Assembly (NCBI GenBank): GCA_002007465.1
Contig: LNAC01000770.1
Coordinates: 344,250 to 408,249, forward strand
DNA length: 64,000 nt
From: Ailurus styani
Lineage: Eukaryota > Chordata > Mammalia > Carnivora > Ailuridae
Reading direction: 5' to 3'
The notes under the pieces are model-generated. The model was not told where the DNA came from. It did not search any database and saw only the letters and a list, made by a program, of their open reading frames with translations. Of the stretch, positions 50,681 to 63,714 are shown piece by piece (within the stretch, counting starts at the first letter, position 1; each line of letters opens with the position of its first letter). The translations under genes and the position numbers were made by a program.

Positions 50681-51515
50681 AGTGCAAGCTCTTTAAGCTT
50701 ATCATCCCAGCAGACCACCAAGAGATCTTCTAGCATATAGAAAAGAAATCAGATGCCAAAGGTAGTTTTCTGCCATTCGTCTACAACCTAAAGGAAACCT
50801 GTGTGATCAACCATCTTTTAGGATGGGGTTTATATAAAAAATCTATTGATGTTCTCATAACTGGATATTATCATCAACTTCTCATTTTCATAAGCGCTAT
50901 TTAGAACCAGATTTCCTTGTGGTTTATTCTAAAGCCATTTTACTAAACATTTTACTAAACTTGGGGTGTCTGGGTAGCAGTGGGAGGCAGACAATGAACA
51001 ATCACCTTCAAGTAAGAGAAGCATGGAGCAGAGGCTTTAGTTGTGAAATATTTGAGAGGCTGTGATGAAGTGATTTGAATTCTTAATTTTTGTAGGAACT
51101 CAGAGTAATAAAGCTATTTCTGCTAAATCTCATGCTGGTTATAAGGTCTGTTTTAAAATGGAGCATGTAAACCATTTCTACAAAATGAAAAGGAAATAGG
51201 GCACCCAGAACTTTCTGGTGGATTTGAGCAACATTAAACATCAAGTCTGCAGCTCACAGGATCACCTAGATTTGGAGGTTTGGGACTGAAAAGATCCAAA
51301 CGGTTGCCTAAATACCCTTGTTTTCTTGGCTTCTTTGAATCACTTAGAATCAGATTACTCAGCTATGATTATTAATGTATGAGAAAGAGAAACACAGAAA
51401 GGTGATTTCTTGAGGATTCTACTTATCTTATTTGTAGTTCCCCAAATGTGTGCCATGGTCTCTTAGCTCTGCAACATGGTCATAAGGACAAATGCAGTAA
51501 AAAATGTTTTATATT

Positions 51516-51726
51516 GGGCGCCTGGGTGGCTCAGTGGGTTAAAGCCTCTGCTTTCGGCTCAGGTCATGATCTCAGCATCCTGGGATCGAGGCCCGCATCG
51601 GGCTCTCTGCTCGGCAGGGAGCCTGCTTCCTCTTCTCGCTGTCTCTCTGCCTGCCTCTCTGCCTACTTGTAATCTCTCTCTCTGTGTCAAATAAATAAAT
51701 AAAATCTTTAAAACAAAAACAAAAAC
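51516..51726 (+). repeat. Young CanSINE with TSD
   Basis: Head gggcgcctgggtggctcagt. Exact flanking repeat aaaaatgttttatatt at 51500-51515 and 51727-51742. Confidence 0.94.
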
Positions 51727-51806
51727 AAAAATGTTTTATATTAAGATCTTCTCATCCTTGGAGAGTTGCCATGCTATTAGCATTCAGAAGACCCAATGAA
51801 CCTACC

Positions 51807-52767
51807 TCAGAGGGTGGTAGGGAGGATGGTCATTGAAAAGAAGTGGCTGCTGGTTTACCTGTGAGGTGAACCTGGGCACTCAGAGACTCCTCACCCCCTC
51901 CCCTGTCCTTGGAATGTGAGTTCCATTTGCCTTTCCTGATCCCAGAGGCTGCTCCAAGGACTAGCAGTGAGATGGGATGTGGTGCTAAGAGTACCTGCAC
52001 AGGCTGCATGACTGAACCCAGTTAGAGCCTCTTAAAAAAATTAAATTCAATTTAGTTAAAAATATACTGTACTATTAATTCCAGTGGTAGAATTTCATGA
52101 TTCATCAGTTGCATATAACACCCAGTGCTCATTACATCAAATGCCCTCCTTAATGCCCATCACCCAGTTACCCCATCCTCCCACTCGCCAACCTCCAGCA
52201 GCCCTCAATTTGTTTCTTAGAGTCTTTTATGGTTTGCCTCTCTCTCTGTTTTTATCTAATTTTTCCTTCCCTTCCCCTATGTTCATCTGTTTTGTTTCTT
52301 AAATTCTACTTTTGAGTGAAATCATATGGTATTTGTCTTTTTCTGACTGAATTATTTTGGCTAGCATTATACCCTCTATAGAGTTCTATACATGTCATTG
52401 CAAATGGCAAGATTTTATTCTTTTTGATGCCTGAGTAATATTCCATTGTGTATGTGTGTGTATATGTATATGTATGTATATATATATATATACCACAACT
52501 TATTTATCTGTTCATCTGTTGATGGACATCTATGTTCTTTAGTTAGGGCGTCTTACTAACTTTTTAAAATTTGGCAGGCAGAGGTAGGAGTCCACTCATC
52601 TTGATGTCGCCCAAGATAAGCCTCATATGCAAGTTCCCTTTGCTTATTAAAACTGCCACCTACCAACCTGGAGTGGCCTCCTCTTTCTTTGTTCTCTCCC
52701 TACCCTATACATATGGGGACAAATTTCTTATCATACACAGGAAACTCTAGATGGTTGTGACCCAACA
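51807..52767 (+). repeat. 5' LTR of the ERV, split by an L1
   Basis: The LTR halves 51807-52033 and 52541-52767 align with the 3' LTR (for example cttggaatgtgagttccatt, ggagtggcctcctctttctt). The middle is an inserted L1. The start is approximate; the end is set by the shared cccaaca. Confidence 0.8.
52034..52540 (-). mobile_element. L1 3' end inserted in the 5' LTR
   Basis: Antisense L1 3' UTR: tcatcagttgcatataacac, ccagtgctcattacatcaaa, and gagtaatattccattgtgta. Flanked by agttagagcctctt (52020-52033) and agttagggcgtctt (52541-52554). The unbroken 3' LTR has agttagggcctctt once at 56926-56939. A TG/TA-rich simple repeat is at about 52450-52490. Confidence 0.88.
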
Positions 52768-53034
52768 GTTGGTTAACCAGCCAGAAGATGGAAAAAATGA
52801 GCCTTGGGAGTGAGGTATCCTTGGGAAAATCCCTTGTTGGACATAAGTCTCTATGTGGCCTTTATGTCGGATGCTTATGGGCCACTGTGTAAGTATGGGG
52901 ACACCCAGAAAATCAGAAGAGAAAGGAAGTTCATAGTTGCTATGGTGGGCTAGTTTCTACTGTGGGCAGTTTGGTGGCCACTGGTGCCCAACTAGAGGAT
53001 GGAGCTTGAAGCAGAAATTTAGAACAGCAGAGGG

Positions 53035-53215
53035 GTGCCTGGGAAGCTCAGCTGGTTAAGTGTCCAACTCGTTATTTCAGCTCAGGTCATGAACTCAGAG
53101 TTGTGAGATCAAGCCTGGGGTGGGCTCCATGCTGAACATGGAGCATGCTTAAGATTCTCTCTCCCTCTGCTCCAACCCCCCAGCTTATGTGTACTCTTTC
53201 TAAATAAATAAAGAT
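53035..53215 (+). repeat. CanSINE inside the ERV
   Basis: Head ggggtgcctgggaagctcag, diverged, with tail taaataaataaagataaaa. Confidence 0.82.
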
Positions 53216-54060
53216 AAAAATAAAGATTAGAGAAGGATGTGTGAGTATCTAATACTCTGCTAGCTTCATGGCTGGCAGACAGGTGGGAGAGCAAGATAAG
53301 AAGTTAGAGGCCTTGGCATGTGTTCTCCAAAGCTAGGAGGGCCTAGGTAGAACTGGGTATCTGTGACAAAGTTAGGATGCTAAGAGGTAGAACCTCTGAA
53401 AAAGTGATGAAAATGAAGAGGAGGGTGTTATGGTAATTGATGAGAAAACAGATAAAATGCCCCATGTCTTCTGGCTCTTATCACGAAGAAAATTTTAAGT
53501 GGCAATTACGGCAAAACTCCTAGGAGAAAATTTGCATTCTTTCTCTGTCCTGTGAAAGTTGGAAATCTTATGATGTGTTTAATACGTAAACATTCTAGAG
53601 GATAACCAAAACATTTCCCAGGGACACTGAAGAAAAGAAAAAGGAGAGGAGGAAGGCTTTTTAAAATACAGACTGCTATAGTAGTTCCCTTGTCAACTGT
53701 CATAAATAGTAACTTCTCATGGAAATCTTTACCATGGCCATTTTTAAGTGTTTTGTCATTCACAGACAGTTATTTTGCTCTGATGCTTTGGCAAAAAGTA
53801 CTCCTACAAAAGTGCCTCACTTTAAGGAAATTCATGGAAAAGATTTTTGACAAGTACACGTTTCTGATAACTAACATTGACTTGCCTTCTTGTGGGAGAG
53901 ACAATAATGAACCTTTCAAGTGCTTCCCCAAGGCTATCTTCATAGCCGCACAGTATGTCGTGGGATGGTAGCCTGAGACCTGTGCCTGTTCTTCCCCACA
54001 TCAGTATAATGGGCCCATTACACTGATGTTATCATGTTAATCTGTAAAGATTTGCTTTTT

Positions 54061-54264
54061 CTGGGAACCTGGGTGGCTCAGTGGGTTAAAGCCTCTGCCT
54101 TCAGCTCAGGTCATGATCTCAGGGTCCTGGGATCGAGCCCCATATCGGGCTCCCTGCTCAGTGAGGAGCCTGCTTCCTCCTCTCTCTCTGCCTGCCTTTC
54201 TGCCTACTTGTAATCTCTCTCTCTCTCTGTGTCACATAAATAAATAAAATCTTTAAAAAAAATA
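54061..54264 (+). repeat. CanSINE inside the ERV
   Basis: Head gggaacctgggtggctcagt, (CT)n tract and tail cataaataaataaaatc. Confidence 0.9.
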
Positions 54265-56691
54265 TTTGCCTTTGCTGCAGCACATCCTACAGGCTTTGCT
54301 GGAACACCTATGAAAGAGAGGATGGGCAATGAACTCACAGAAAGTTCAATGCCCAGATACTGCTATAAGGTTGTTTTGGGAGTTGTTTGGCCTGGTAAGC
54401 TATGATTAATAAGGTGCAAGCCCTTGTTGGGATTTTGGCGATTTTGGAGGACTTTAATTCCCTACCTGGCACTGTGCCCCCACCCCCTACGCCACCTGGT
54501 AAAGAAAGGGCATGTGTGGGACTGGTGATCAAAGCAGCAAGCTGCCTTTGAGAAGGCAAAAATGCTACCCTGGAAGGTTTGCATCAAACACTGTGGCAGA
54601 GAAAACAAAATGGGAGAATTCCCCTAGGGGGAAGAAACCCAATATACCCTTACAGAGCACCAGCTCTTGGCAGTGTTCATAGTACTCCTCCAGGTAAACC
54701 TCCAACATAGCAGCCCATTCAGCAGTGAGTGGGATGGATGCAGGGTGCTCTGGCTGGTGATTACTCATGAACTTTGGCCATTAACCCTTTGCACTGACAG
54801 TTTGTTCTAAAAGGATTGACACTTATGGCTTGGACTATGGAAAGCTAAGGGGTGGATGATCATAAATACCTCTTGTGGGAGCAAAATATATGGAAAGACA
54901 TTTGGGTACACCGGCAAGAGCCTAAGGTAGCCCTCCATGTTTTTCATGCTCCAGCTCATGTATACCTCTTGGCAATCAGGAAGCTAATGACCTAGCTCAG
55001 GTATAAGACCTATTACCAACACTTCAGTAGATAAAGCAGATTGGGTGCCTAGAAAGAGTGGTCATCACAATGCCCGAGTAGGATGGCGTATTGGCAAAGA
55101 TGCTGGATTGCCTTTGAAGTACAGTGACTTGGTTAATGCAATAACAGCATGTCCTATGTATTTTAAACAACGCCCAAGGAAGATGTCAAAAGAATCTGGG
55201 GCCATTCGCTGAAGTTCTCAGCCAATGAAGGACTGGCAAATTGATTATGTTGGTTCCCTCTCTCTGAGGGAGTTTCTAAATATGTCTTGGTTTGTGAGGA
55301 CACTACATCTGGCCTGACCCAAAGCTTTCCACTGTTGCTATGCAAATCAGGATGCCACCATTAAGGATTAAAGAAGCTAAGTACCACATATGGATACCCT
55401 CCTTGAATAATTGGTCATTAGGGGTTACATTTCAAAAGTGATGACATGCAAGTGTGGGCAAAGGAACATGACGCTGAATGGAGGTTCCATCTTCCCTAAA
55501 ACCTATAAGCAGCGGGGTTGGTAGAAAGAAGAAATGGAATATCAGAGCAGCAATGAAATTGTTAACAAGTAAAACCACTTTGACTGATGGACTAAAGTAT
55601 TGTCCCAGGCATTAATACATTCGAATGACCATCCAGTAGGGCCGATTGCCCATGTGCTAGATTGGGGACCCCTGATGAAACACCCGATACCATGAAGAAG
55701 TTGTGGGAAGCAGTCATTGTCCCAACTCTCACTGTGGATCAATGCTATCCTGTTGAGAACACCAAGCCACATCACACCCGAGGAAGGAATTATCTATCAG
55801 AAATTGCAGAGGGATCTCCTGCTGGGATAGTTACTTTTTATTTCTTGGTGGGGGAGAGCTGCTCAATTTCCACCAGGATCCTATTATCCTGCTCCAAGCT
55901 GGACCCATTAAAAGGCATTATATCTGGAATATAACAAGCACCATCAAAAGGGAAGATAATGGGGTCCTGGTCTAGCATATTCCTCTCCTAGTCCATCTCC
56001 TCGTGCCTAACAATGCTGCCTCCTCTCACCAAATGCATGGTATATACAACCAGGTCAAGTTTCTAAACCTCCCAACCTCCATCCCCTCAAGGCCAGGTAG
56101 GGGACATTCTGTTTCCCACTGGTTTGATCATTTGGCCACCATCTTTGTTCCCTCCAATAGCCTGGAGGATGTTACAGCATAAAAAGTAGTCCTTACTAAA
56201 TTCACCCAGAAAGACTTAAATGATAGCCAACAAAGCCTGTCTTTACTGAACACTGAAATGTCTTTGATGAGAAAAGCTATCCTCCAAAATATGATGGCTT
56301 TAGACTTTATTACTACCTTACAAGGAGGCACCTATCTCATTATCCAAACAGAATGTTGTGTGTTCATACTTTGATGAATATACTAATGTATCATGTTTAT
56401 TAAATCACATGAAGACACAGTAAACTCCCTGAGTGATTTGACTTCCAGCGTAGGGGACTTGATGAATCAGTGGTTTGGATCATGGGCTCTTATGGAAAGT
56501 TATCAGTGATTTTGGAATTATTTTCTTAATCTGTGTTTTTTCTTACATGTGCCTGTGTTGGTGTGGCATCTGCCTCCAATGCAGCCAGACAGCCACCAAA
56601 GGGGCCACCTCCATGCTAGTGAAACTCCTTGCTGACTGCTCAGGGCCCGTTGTGAAAGAGGGATGTGTATGAAATTGTAAAGAGCCAGTCA

Positions 56692-57156
56692 TGAGGAGTG
56701 GAATTATGGGGAAAGTCATCAAAAACATATAACTGCCAGTTGACCTGTAAGCTGGACCTGAACATTCAGAGGCTCCTCACCAACCCCCTCCTTGGAATGT
56801 GGGTTTCACTTTCCTTTCCTACTCCCAGAGTCCACTCCAAGGACCTAGTCTTGAGATTGTGGTGTGATATTGAGATATGTGATATTGAGATATGATATAC
56901 CTGCATGGTATATATGACTAAACCTAGTTAGGGCCTCTTTATTAACTTTATAAGATTTGGCAGGCAGAGGCGGGGATCCACTCATCTTGCTGCCACCCAA
57001 GACAAGCCTCATACGGAAGTTGCCTTTGCTTGTTTAAACTACCAACTACCTACCAGGAGTGGCCTCCTCTTTCTTTGGTCTCTCTCTGCCCTCCATATAT
57101 AAGGGTCCAATTTCAGATTATGCCTGGGAAACACCTGAGAGGGTGGTGAACCAACA
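56692..57156 (+). repeat. 3' LTR of the ERV
   Basis: About 465 bp. It contains ccatatataagggt as a possible TATA element near 57095 and matches the two halves of the 5' LTR. The left edge is approximate. Confidence 0.8.
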
Positions 57157-57623
57157 GAGGGACACTTGCTGGGACAGAAAACTTGCTCTAGAAGATCACT
57201 GATTTTATAAATCCAAGTTAAGTCAGAAGGAAATGATAATTAGTCCAAGTACAGCTAACAGTAGTAAATACACCATTACCATATGCAGAATCTAAACTTG
57301 CATAATGAAAAATGCTTCCTTTCTTCCAACTTCCAAGCCTGAAAACCCCTTCTTAGATCCAGCCTGCCAGAGGAGTTCTTTGGGAGACCTAGTACTACAT
57401 ACATGAATGGAAGTAGAGGTGATATTCTTCCTTTCACCTCTGCAGGTGATGAGCAGGAAGTATATAATTGCAGCATCTACAAAAGAAGTAGTGAGAATTT
57501 TTTTATTCAAACATTTAAAAAATTATTTGTATAAATGTGTTCTAGTAGTGCTTTTCAAATGGCAAACACTTGGAATTATACAAATGGCTTAAAAGGGGCT
57601 ATGACTTAAAACTATAGCATCTT

Positions 57624-57809
57624 GGGTGCCTGGGTGGCTTAGTCGGTTAAGCCACTGCCTTTGGCTCAGGTCATGATCCCAGGGTCCTGGGATCGAGTCC
57701 CATGTCGGGCTCTCTGCTCAGTGGAGAGCCTGCTTCTCCCTCTCCGTCTGCCTATCACTCTGCCTACTTGTGCTTTCTCTCTGTCAAATAAATAAATAAA
57801 ACTTAAAAA
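57624..57809 (+). repeat. CanSINE with TSD
   Basis: Head gggtgcctgggtggcttagt. Exact flanking repeat aaaactatagcatctt at 57608-57623 and 57810-57825. Confidence 0.93.
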
Positions 57810-58662
57810 AAAACTATAGCATCTTAACATGAATGAATACTACAAATTAATTGAAAAAATGACAAATATGTAGAAAATGTCAATATCAGGACGTAACTAA
57901 ATGAAATAAAGTTAGGTGAAAATACCAGAAAATAAGTTACATATATGCTGGTTACAACAAAGTGGAATTATATGTATGTACGTTAGCAAATATGAGACAA
58001 TTTGAATGAGGTTAGTAGTTTACAATTTAATATTCATTGGGTTCTTTTCATACAACTGCTCATGTTTCTAAAAGAGCAAGTTTACTTAAAAAATAAGCAG
58101 AGGAACTGAATAGATGTTTTTCCAAAGAAGACATACAGATGGCCAACAGATACATGAAAAGATGCTCAACATCACTCATCTTAAGGGAAATAAAAACCAA
58201 TACCACAATGAGATATCACCTCACAATTGTCAGAATGGCTAAAATAAAAAAGATGAGAAATAACAAGTGCTGCCTAGGATGTGGAGAAAAAGGAAACTGT
58301 GCAAAGGAAACTGTGTTGGTGGGAAAGCAAACTGGTGCAGCCACTGTGGAAACAGTGTGGAGCTTACTCAAAAAATTAAAAATAGAACTATCCTATGATC
58401 CAATAATTCCACTGCTGGGTATTTGCCCAAAGAAAATGATAACATTAATTTAAAAAGATGCATGCACCCCTATGTTTATTGCAGCATTATTTACAAGAGC
58501 CAAGATATGGAAGAAACTCAAATGTCCATTGACTGGTGAATGGATAAGAACGATGCAGTATATACACACAGTGGAGTGTTATGTGGCATAAAAAAAGGAT
58601 AAGATCTTGGCATTTGTGACAACATGGATGAACCTAGAAGGTATTATGCTAGGTGAAATAAA

Positions 58663-59420
58663 CATACTTTCTGGGCTTGAAAAAAGCATAAAAGACCCTA
58701 GAGAATCCCTAACTGGAGAAACGAAAGAACTAAAATCTAATCATGTAAAAAAAAAAGCTATTTCTGAGATGTAATAAAAAATGAAGGCTCTAACTGCTAG
58801 GATAAACAAGACAGAAGAGAGAGGCAGTGATAAAGAAGACAAAATGATGGAAATTAAAGAAACTGAGAAAAAGAGAGATAAACAACTACTGGATTATGAG
58901 GGGAGGATTTGAGAGATCAGTGATACCATAAAGCAAAACAATATTAGAATAATTGGGGTCTCAGAGGAAGAGGAAAGAGAGAGAGAAGGGAAGATGGTTT
59001 ATTTGAGCAAATTATAATTGAGAACTTCCCTAGTTTGGGGAAGGAAGCAGGCATTTGAGTCCAGAATGCCTCCTCAAAAAATATAAAAAGAGGTCAACAC
59101 CTCAACATAGAATAGTGAAACATGCAAATTTTGGAGACAAAGAAAACACCCTGAAAGGAGCTTGGGACAAGTTGTCCTTACCCTACAAGAATAGAAACAA
59201 GACTGGCAGCAGACCTATCCTCAGAGACATGGCAGACCAGAAAGGACTGGTATGATATATCCAGGATGCTAAATGAGAAAAATATGCAGCCCAGAATACT
59301 TTATCCAGCAACTCTGTCATTCAGAATAGAAGGAGAGATAAAGAGCTTTCAGGAGAAACAGAAACTAAAAGAATCTGTGATCACTAAACGAGACCTGCAA
59401 GAAATATCAAAGGGGATCCT
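58663..59420 (+). pseudogene. L1 ORF1 remnant, 5'-truncated
   Basis: Fragments of the RNA-binding half are recognisable, such as EISDTIKQNNIRIIGVSEEE and, near the end, ITKRDLQEISKGIL. The N-terminal half is missing, as at a 5'-truncated junction, and stops are frequent. Confidence 0.75.
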
Positions 59421-59505
59421 TTAAGTGAAGAGAGAGCCCAAAAGAAACATAGACCAGAAAGGAACAGAGTCAATATACAGAAACACTGACTTTACAGGTA
59501 ATACA

Positions 59506-62500
59506 ATGGCACTAAATTCATATCTTTCAATAGTTACTCTGAATGTAAATGGGCTAAATGCTCCAATCAAAGGACATAAGGTATCGGATTGGATTAAAAA
59601 AAAAACAACCAAGACCCATTGATATGTTCTCTATAAGAGACTCATTTTAGACCCAAAGACAACCCCAGATTGAAAGTGAGGTGACAGAGAATCATTTATT
59701 GTTCTAATGGACACCAAAAGAAAGCTGGTGTAGCAATCCTTATAACAGACAAATTGGATTTTAAACCAAAGACTGTAATAAGAGATGAAGAGGGACACTG
59801 TTTCATATTTAAAGGGTCTATCCCACAAGAAGAACTAACAACTGTAAATATTTAAGCTCCAAACTTGGGAGCAGCCAATTATATAAACCAATTAATAACA
59901 AAATTAAAGAAACACATGGATAATAATACAATAATAGTAGGGTACTTTAACACCCCACTCACTGCAATGAACAGATCATCTAAGCAGAAAATCAAAAAGG
60001 AAACAAGGGCTTTGAATGACACGCTGGACCTGATGGACCTCACAGGTATATTCAGAGCATTTCATCCTAAAGCAACAGAATAAACATTCTTCTCGAGTGC
60101 ACATGGAATAGTCTCCAAAATAGATTACATACTGGGTTGCAAATCAGGTCTCAACTGAACAAAAAGATTGGGATAATTCCCTGCATATTCTCAGACCACA
60201 AAGCTTTAAAAGTTGAACCCAATCACAAGAGAAAATTTGGAAGGAACACAAATATATGGAGGCTAAAGAACATCCTTCTAAAAAATGAATGGAAGAAAAT
60301 TAAATGGAATAAGAAAATTAAAAAAGAATTTAAAAAATACATAGAAACAATTGAAAAATGAAACACAACTGTTCAAAAACCTTGGGATTCAGCAAAGGTG
60401 GCACTAAGAGGGAAGTATATAGCAATACAGGCCTTTCTCAAGAAGTAAGAAAAGTCTCAAATACACAACCTGGAGAAAAAAGAGCAAAGAAAGCCTAAAC
60501 CCAGCAGGAGAAGAGAAATAATAAAGATCAGAGCAGAAATCAATGAAATAGAAACCAAAAGAATAGTAGAACCAATCAACAAAACTAGGAGCTAGTTCCT
60601 TGAAAATATTAATAAGATCAATAAGCCCTTAGGCAGACTTATCAAAAAGAAAAGAGAAAGTACCCAAATACATAAAATCATGAATGAAAGAGGAGAGATC
60701 ACAACCAACACCTAAGAAATGCAAACAATTATAAGAACATATTATGAGCAACTATATGCCAATGAATTAGGCAATCTGGAAGAAATGGACGCATTCCTAG
60801 AAACATATGAACTACCAAAACTGATACAGGAAGACATAGAAAACCTGAACAGACTCATAACCAGCAAGGAAATTGAAGTAGTAATCAAAAATTGCCCAAC
60901 AAATAAGAATCCAGGTCTGGATGGCTTTCCAGGGGAATTCTACCAAACATTTAAAGAAAAATTAGTACCTATTCTTCTAAAGCTGTTTCAAAAAATAGAA
61001 AGGGAAGGAAAACTTCCAAACTCATTCTTGATCCCAACACCAGAAAAAACCCCACCAAAAGGAAGAATTACAGACCAATATCCCTGATGAACATGGATGC
61101 CAAAATTCTCACCAAGATACTAGCTATTAGGATCCAACAATACATTAAAAGAATTATTCACCATGACCAAGTGGGATTTATTCCTGGGCTGCAAGGATGG
61201 TTCAACATCCACAAATGAATCAATGTCATACACTACATTAACAAAAGGACAAGTACCATATGATCTTGTGAATAGATGCAGAAAAAGCATTTGACAAAAT
61301 ACATCATCCTTTCTTGATGAAAACTCTCCACAGTGTAAGGATAGAGGGAACATACTTCAAAATCATAAAAGCCATGTATGAAAAAGCCCACAGCGAATAT
61401 CATTCTCAATGGAGAAAAACTGAGAGCTTTTCCCCTAAGGTCAGGAATATGACAGGGATGTTCACTCTCACCACTACTGTTCAACATAGTACTGAAAGTC
61501 CTAGCCTCAATACTCAGACAACAAAAAGAAATAAAATCATCCATATTGGCAAAGAAGAAGTCAAACTCTCACTTTTTGCAGATGACATGATTTTCTAAGT
61601 GGGAAACCCAAAAGACACACCTCGAAATTGCTAGCTTTCATACAGAAATTCAGAAAAGTGGCAGGATATAAAATCAATGCACAGAAATCAGTTGCATTTC
61701 TATACACTAAAAATGTGACTGAAGAAAGAGAAATTAAGGAATCAATCCCATTTACGATTATACCAAAATACCCACAAAATACCTAGGAATAAACATAACC
61801 AAAGAGGTAAAGGAGCTGTACTCTAAAAACTGCAGAACACTTATGAAAGAAATTAAGGAAGTCACAAAGAAATGGAAAAACATCCCTTGCTCATGGATTA
61901 GAAGAACAAATATTGTTAAAATGTCTATGCTACCTAGAGCAATCTATACAATGAATGCAGTCCCTATCAAAATACTATCAACTTTTTTCACAGAACTGGA
62001 ACAAATGATCCAAAAATTTCTATGGAACCAGAGAAGACCCCGAATAGCCAGAGGAATGTTGAAAATGAAAACCAAAGCTGGGGGCATCACAACGCCAGAC
62101 TTCAAGCTGTATTACAAAGCTGTGATCATCAAGACAGTATGGTACTGGCACAAAAACAGACACATAGATCAATGGAACAGAAGACAGAACCCAGAAATGA
62201 CCTTCAACTCTATGGGCAACTAACTCTCAACAATGCAGGAACGAATATCCAGTGGGGAAAAAAACAATCTCTTCAACAAATGGTGTTGGGAAAATTGGAT
62301 AACCACATGCAGAAGAATGAAACTAGACCATTTTCTTACACCATGCACAAAAATAAACTTAAAATGGTTGAAAGACCTAAATGTGAGACAGGAATCCATC
62401 AAAGTCCTTGAGGAGAACATAGGCAGCAATCTTTTTGACCTTGGCCACAGCAATTTCTTGCTAGACAGGTCTCCAAAGGCAAGGGAAACAAAAGAAAAAT

Positions 62501-62880
62501 GAACTATTGGGACTTCATCAAGATAAAAAGCTTTTGCACAGCAAAGGAAACAGTCAACAAAACCAAAAGACAACTGACAGAATGGAAGAAGATATTTGCA
62601 GCTTTCTTATCATATAAAGGGTTAGTATCCATAATCTATAAAGAACTTATCAAACTCAATGCTGAAAACACAAATAATCCAGTCAAGAAATGGGTAGAAG
62701 ACATAAACAGACATTTCTCCAAAGAAGACATACAAATGGCCAACAGACACATGAAAAAATGCTCCACATCCGTTGGCATCAGGGAATTACAAATCAAAAC
62801 CACTAGTGTGAGGTACCTCCTCACACTAGTCAGAATGGCTAAAATTAACAAGTCAGGAAGCAACATATGTTGGGGAGGAT
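59506..62880 (+). pseudogene. L1 ORF2 remnant (endonuclease and reverse transcriptase)
   Basis: It starts MALNSYLSIVTLNVNGLNAP, the N-terminus of the L1 endonuclease domain. Segments follow in several frames: [18 protein letters not shown] in the RT fingers, the FADD catalytic box at 61575-61586, and C-terminal pieces such as [20 protein letters not shown]. Stop codons and shifts interrupt it throughout. Confidence 0.9.
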
Positions 62881-63181
62881 GAGGAGAAAAGGGAATCCTC
62901 TTACACTGTTGGTGGGAATGCAAGTTGGTACAGCATTCTGGAAAACAGTATAGAGGTTCCTCCAAAAGTTGAAAACAGATCTACCTTAGGACCCAGCAAG
63001 TGCAGCAGTACTAGGTATTTACCCAAAAGATACAAAGGTAGCAATCTGAAGGGGCACTTTCACCCTTTCGAGTATTTATTAGCAACATTGTCCACAATAG
63101 CCAAACTATGAAAAGAACCCAGATGTCCATCGACAGATGAATGAATGGATAAAGATGTGGTATATAAATATATGTATAAAT

Positions 63182-63203
63182 ACACACACACACACACACA
63201 CAT
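63182..63203. repeat. (CA)n microsatellite in the L1 3' UTR
   Basis: About ten CA units within the L1 segment tatgtataaatacacacaca. Confidence 0.9.
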
Positions 63204-63714
63204 GCACGCACATACACAATGGAATATTACTCAGCCGTCAAAAATGAAATCTTACCATTTGCAATGACATGGATGGAACTAGAGAGTATTATGCTAATTG
63301 AAATAAGTCAATCAGAGAACGACAATTATATGATTTTAGTTAAATTTAGAATTTAAGAAACAAAACAGAGGATCATAGGGGAAGGGAGGGAAAAATAAAA
63401 TAAGATGAAAACGAAGAGGGAGACAAACCATAAGGGACTCTTAACTATAGGAAGCAAACTGAGGGTTGCTGGAGGGGATGTGGGTTTGGGCATTTAGGAC
63501 AGCATGTAATGTGATGAGCAGTAGGTGTTATATACAGCTGATGAATCCCTGAACTCTACCCCTGTAACTAATCATATGCTATCTGTTAATTTAATTTAAA
63601 TTAAATCTAATTTAATTTAAAAAGAGAAAGAGCAAGTTTAAAACCTCCCAGGTGTGTGAAGTGTGGGTCATCGTTTCATAGGCCCAGTGTTTGGCAAGGA
63701 CAAACATGTATGTG

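Larger units (their letters stand above)
51807..57156 (+). mobile_element. Decayed endogenous retrovirus (provirus with two LTRs)
   Basis: Two clearly related LTRs in the same orientation bracket about 3.9 kb. The interior holds two CanSINEs, remnants of an integrase-like reading frame (about 54.9-55.8 kb) and remnants resembling the transmembrane part of a retroviral envelope (about 56.13-56.68 kb). All frames carry several stops and shifts, and gag, protease and most of pol are missing or unrecognisable. It cannot encode any intact viral protein. The envelope resemblance suggests a gamma-type (class I) element, but the family is not assigned. It is an old copy, since the LTRs differ by many substitutions. 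Confidence 0.75.
58085..63626 (+). mobile_element. Chimeric L1 insertion with TSD
   Basis: An exact 14-bp repeat, aaagagcaagttta, lies at 58071-58084 and 63627-63640. Between them lie, in order: an L1 segment from the end of ORF2 into the 3' UTR (58085-58662), then a second L1 segment from mid ORF1 to the 3' end (58663-63626). No L1 3' tail separates the two parts. The ORFs are broken by many stops and frameshifts, so the copy is inactive. Confidence 0.8.

Noticed and set aside
54240..54310. Possible U6-like sequence (tgctgcagcacatcct)
   Set aside because: Only a few bases agree with U6, and the conserved U6 core is absent.
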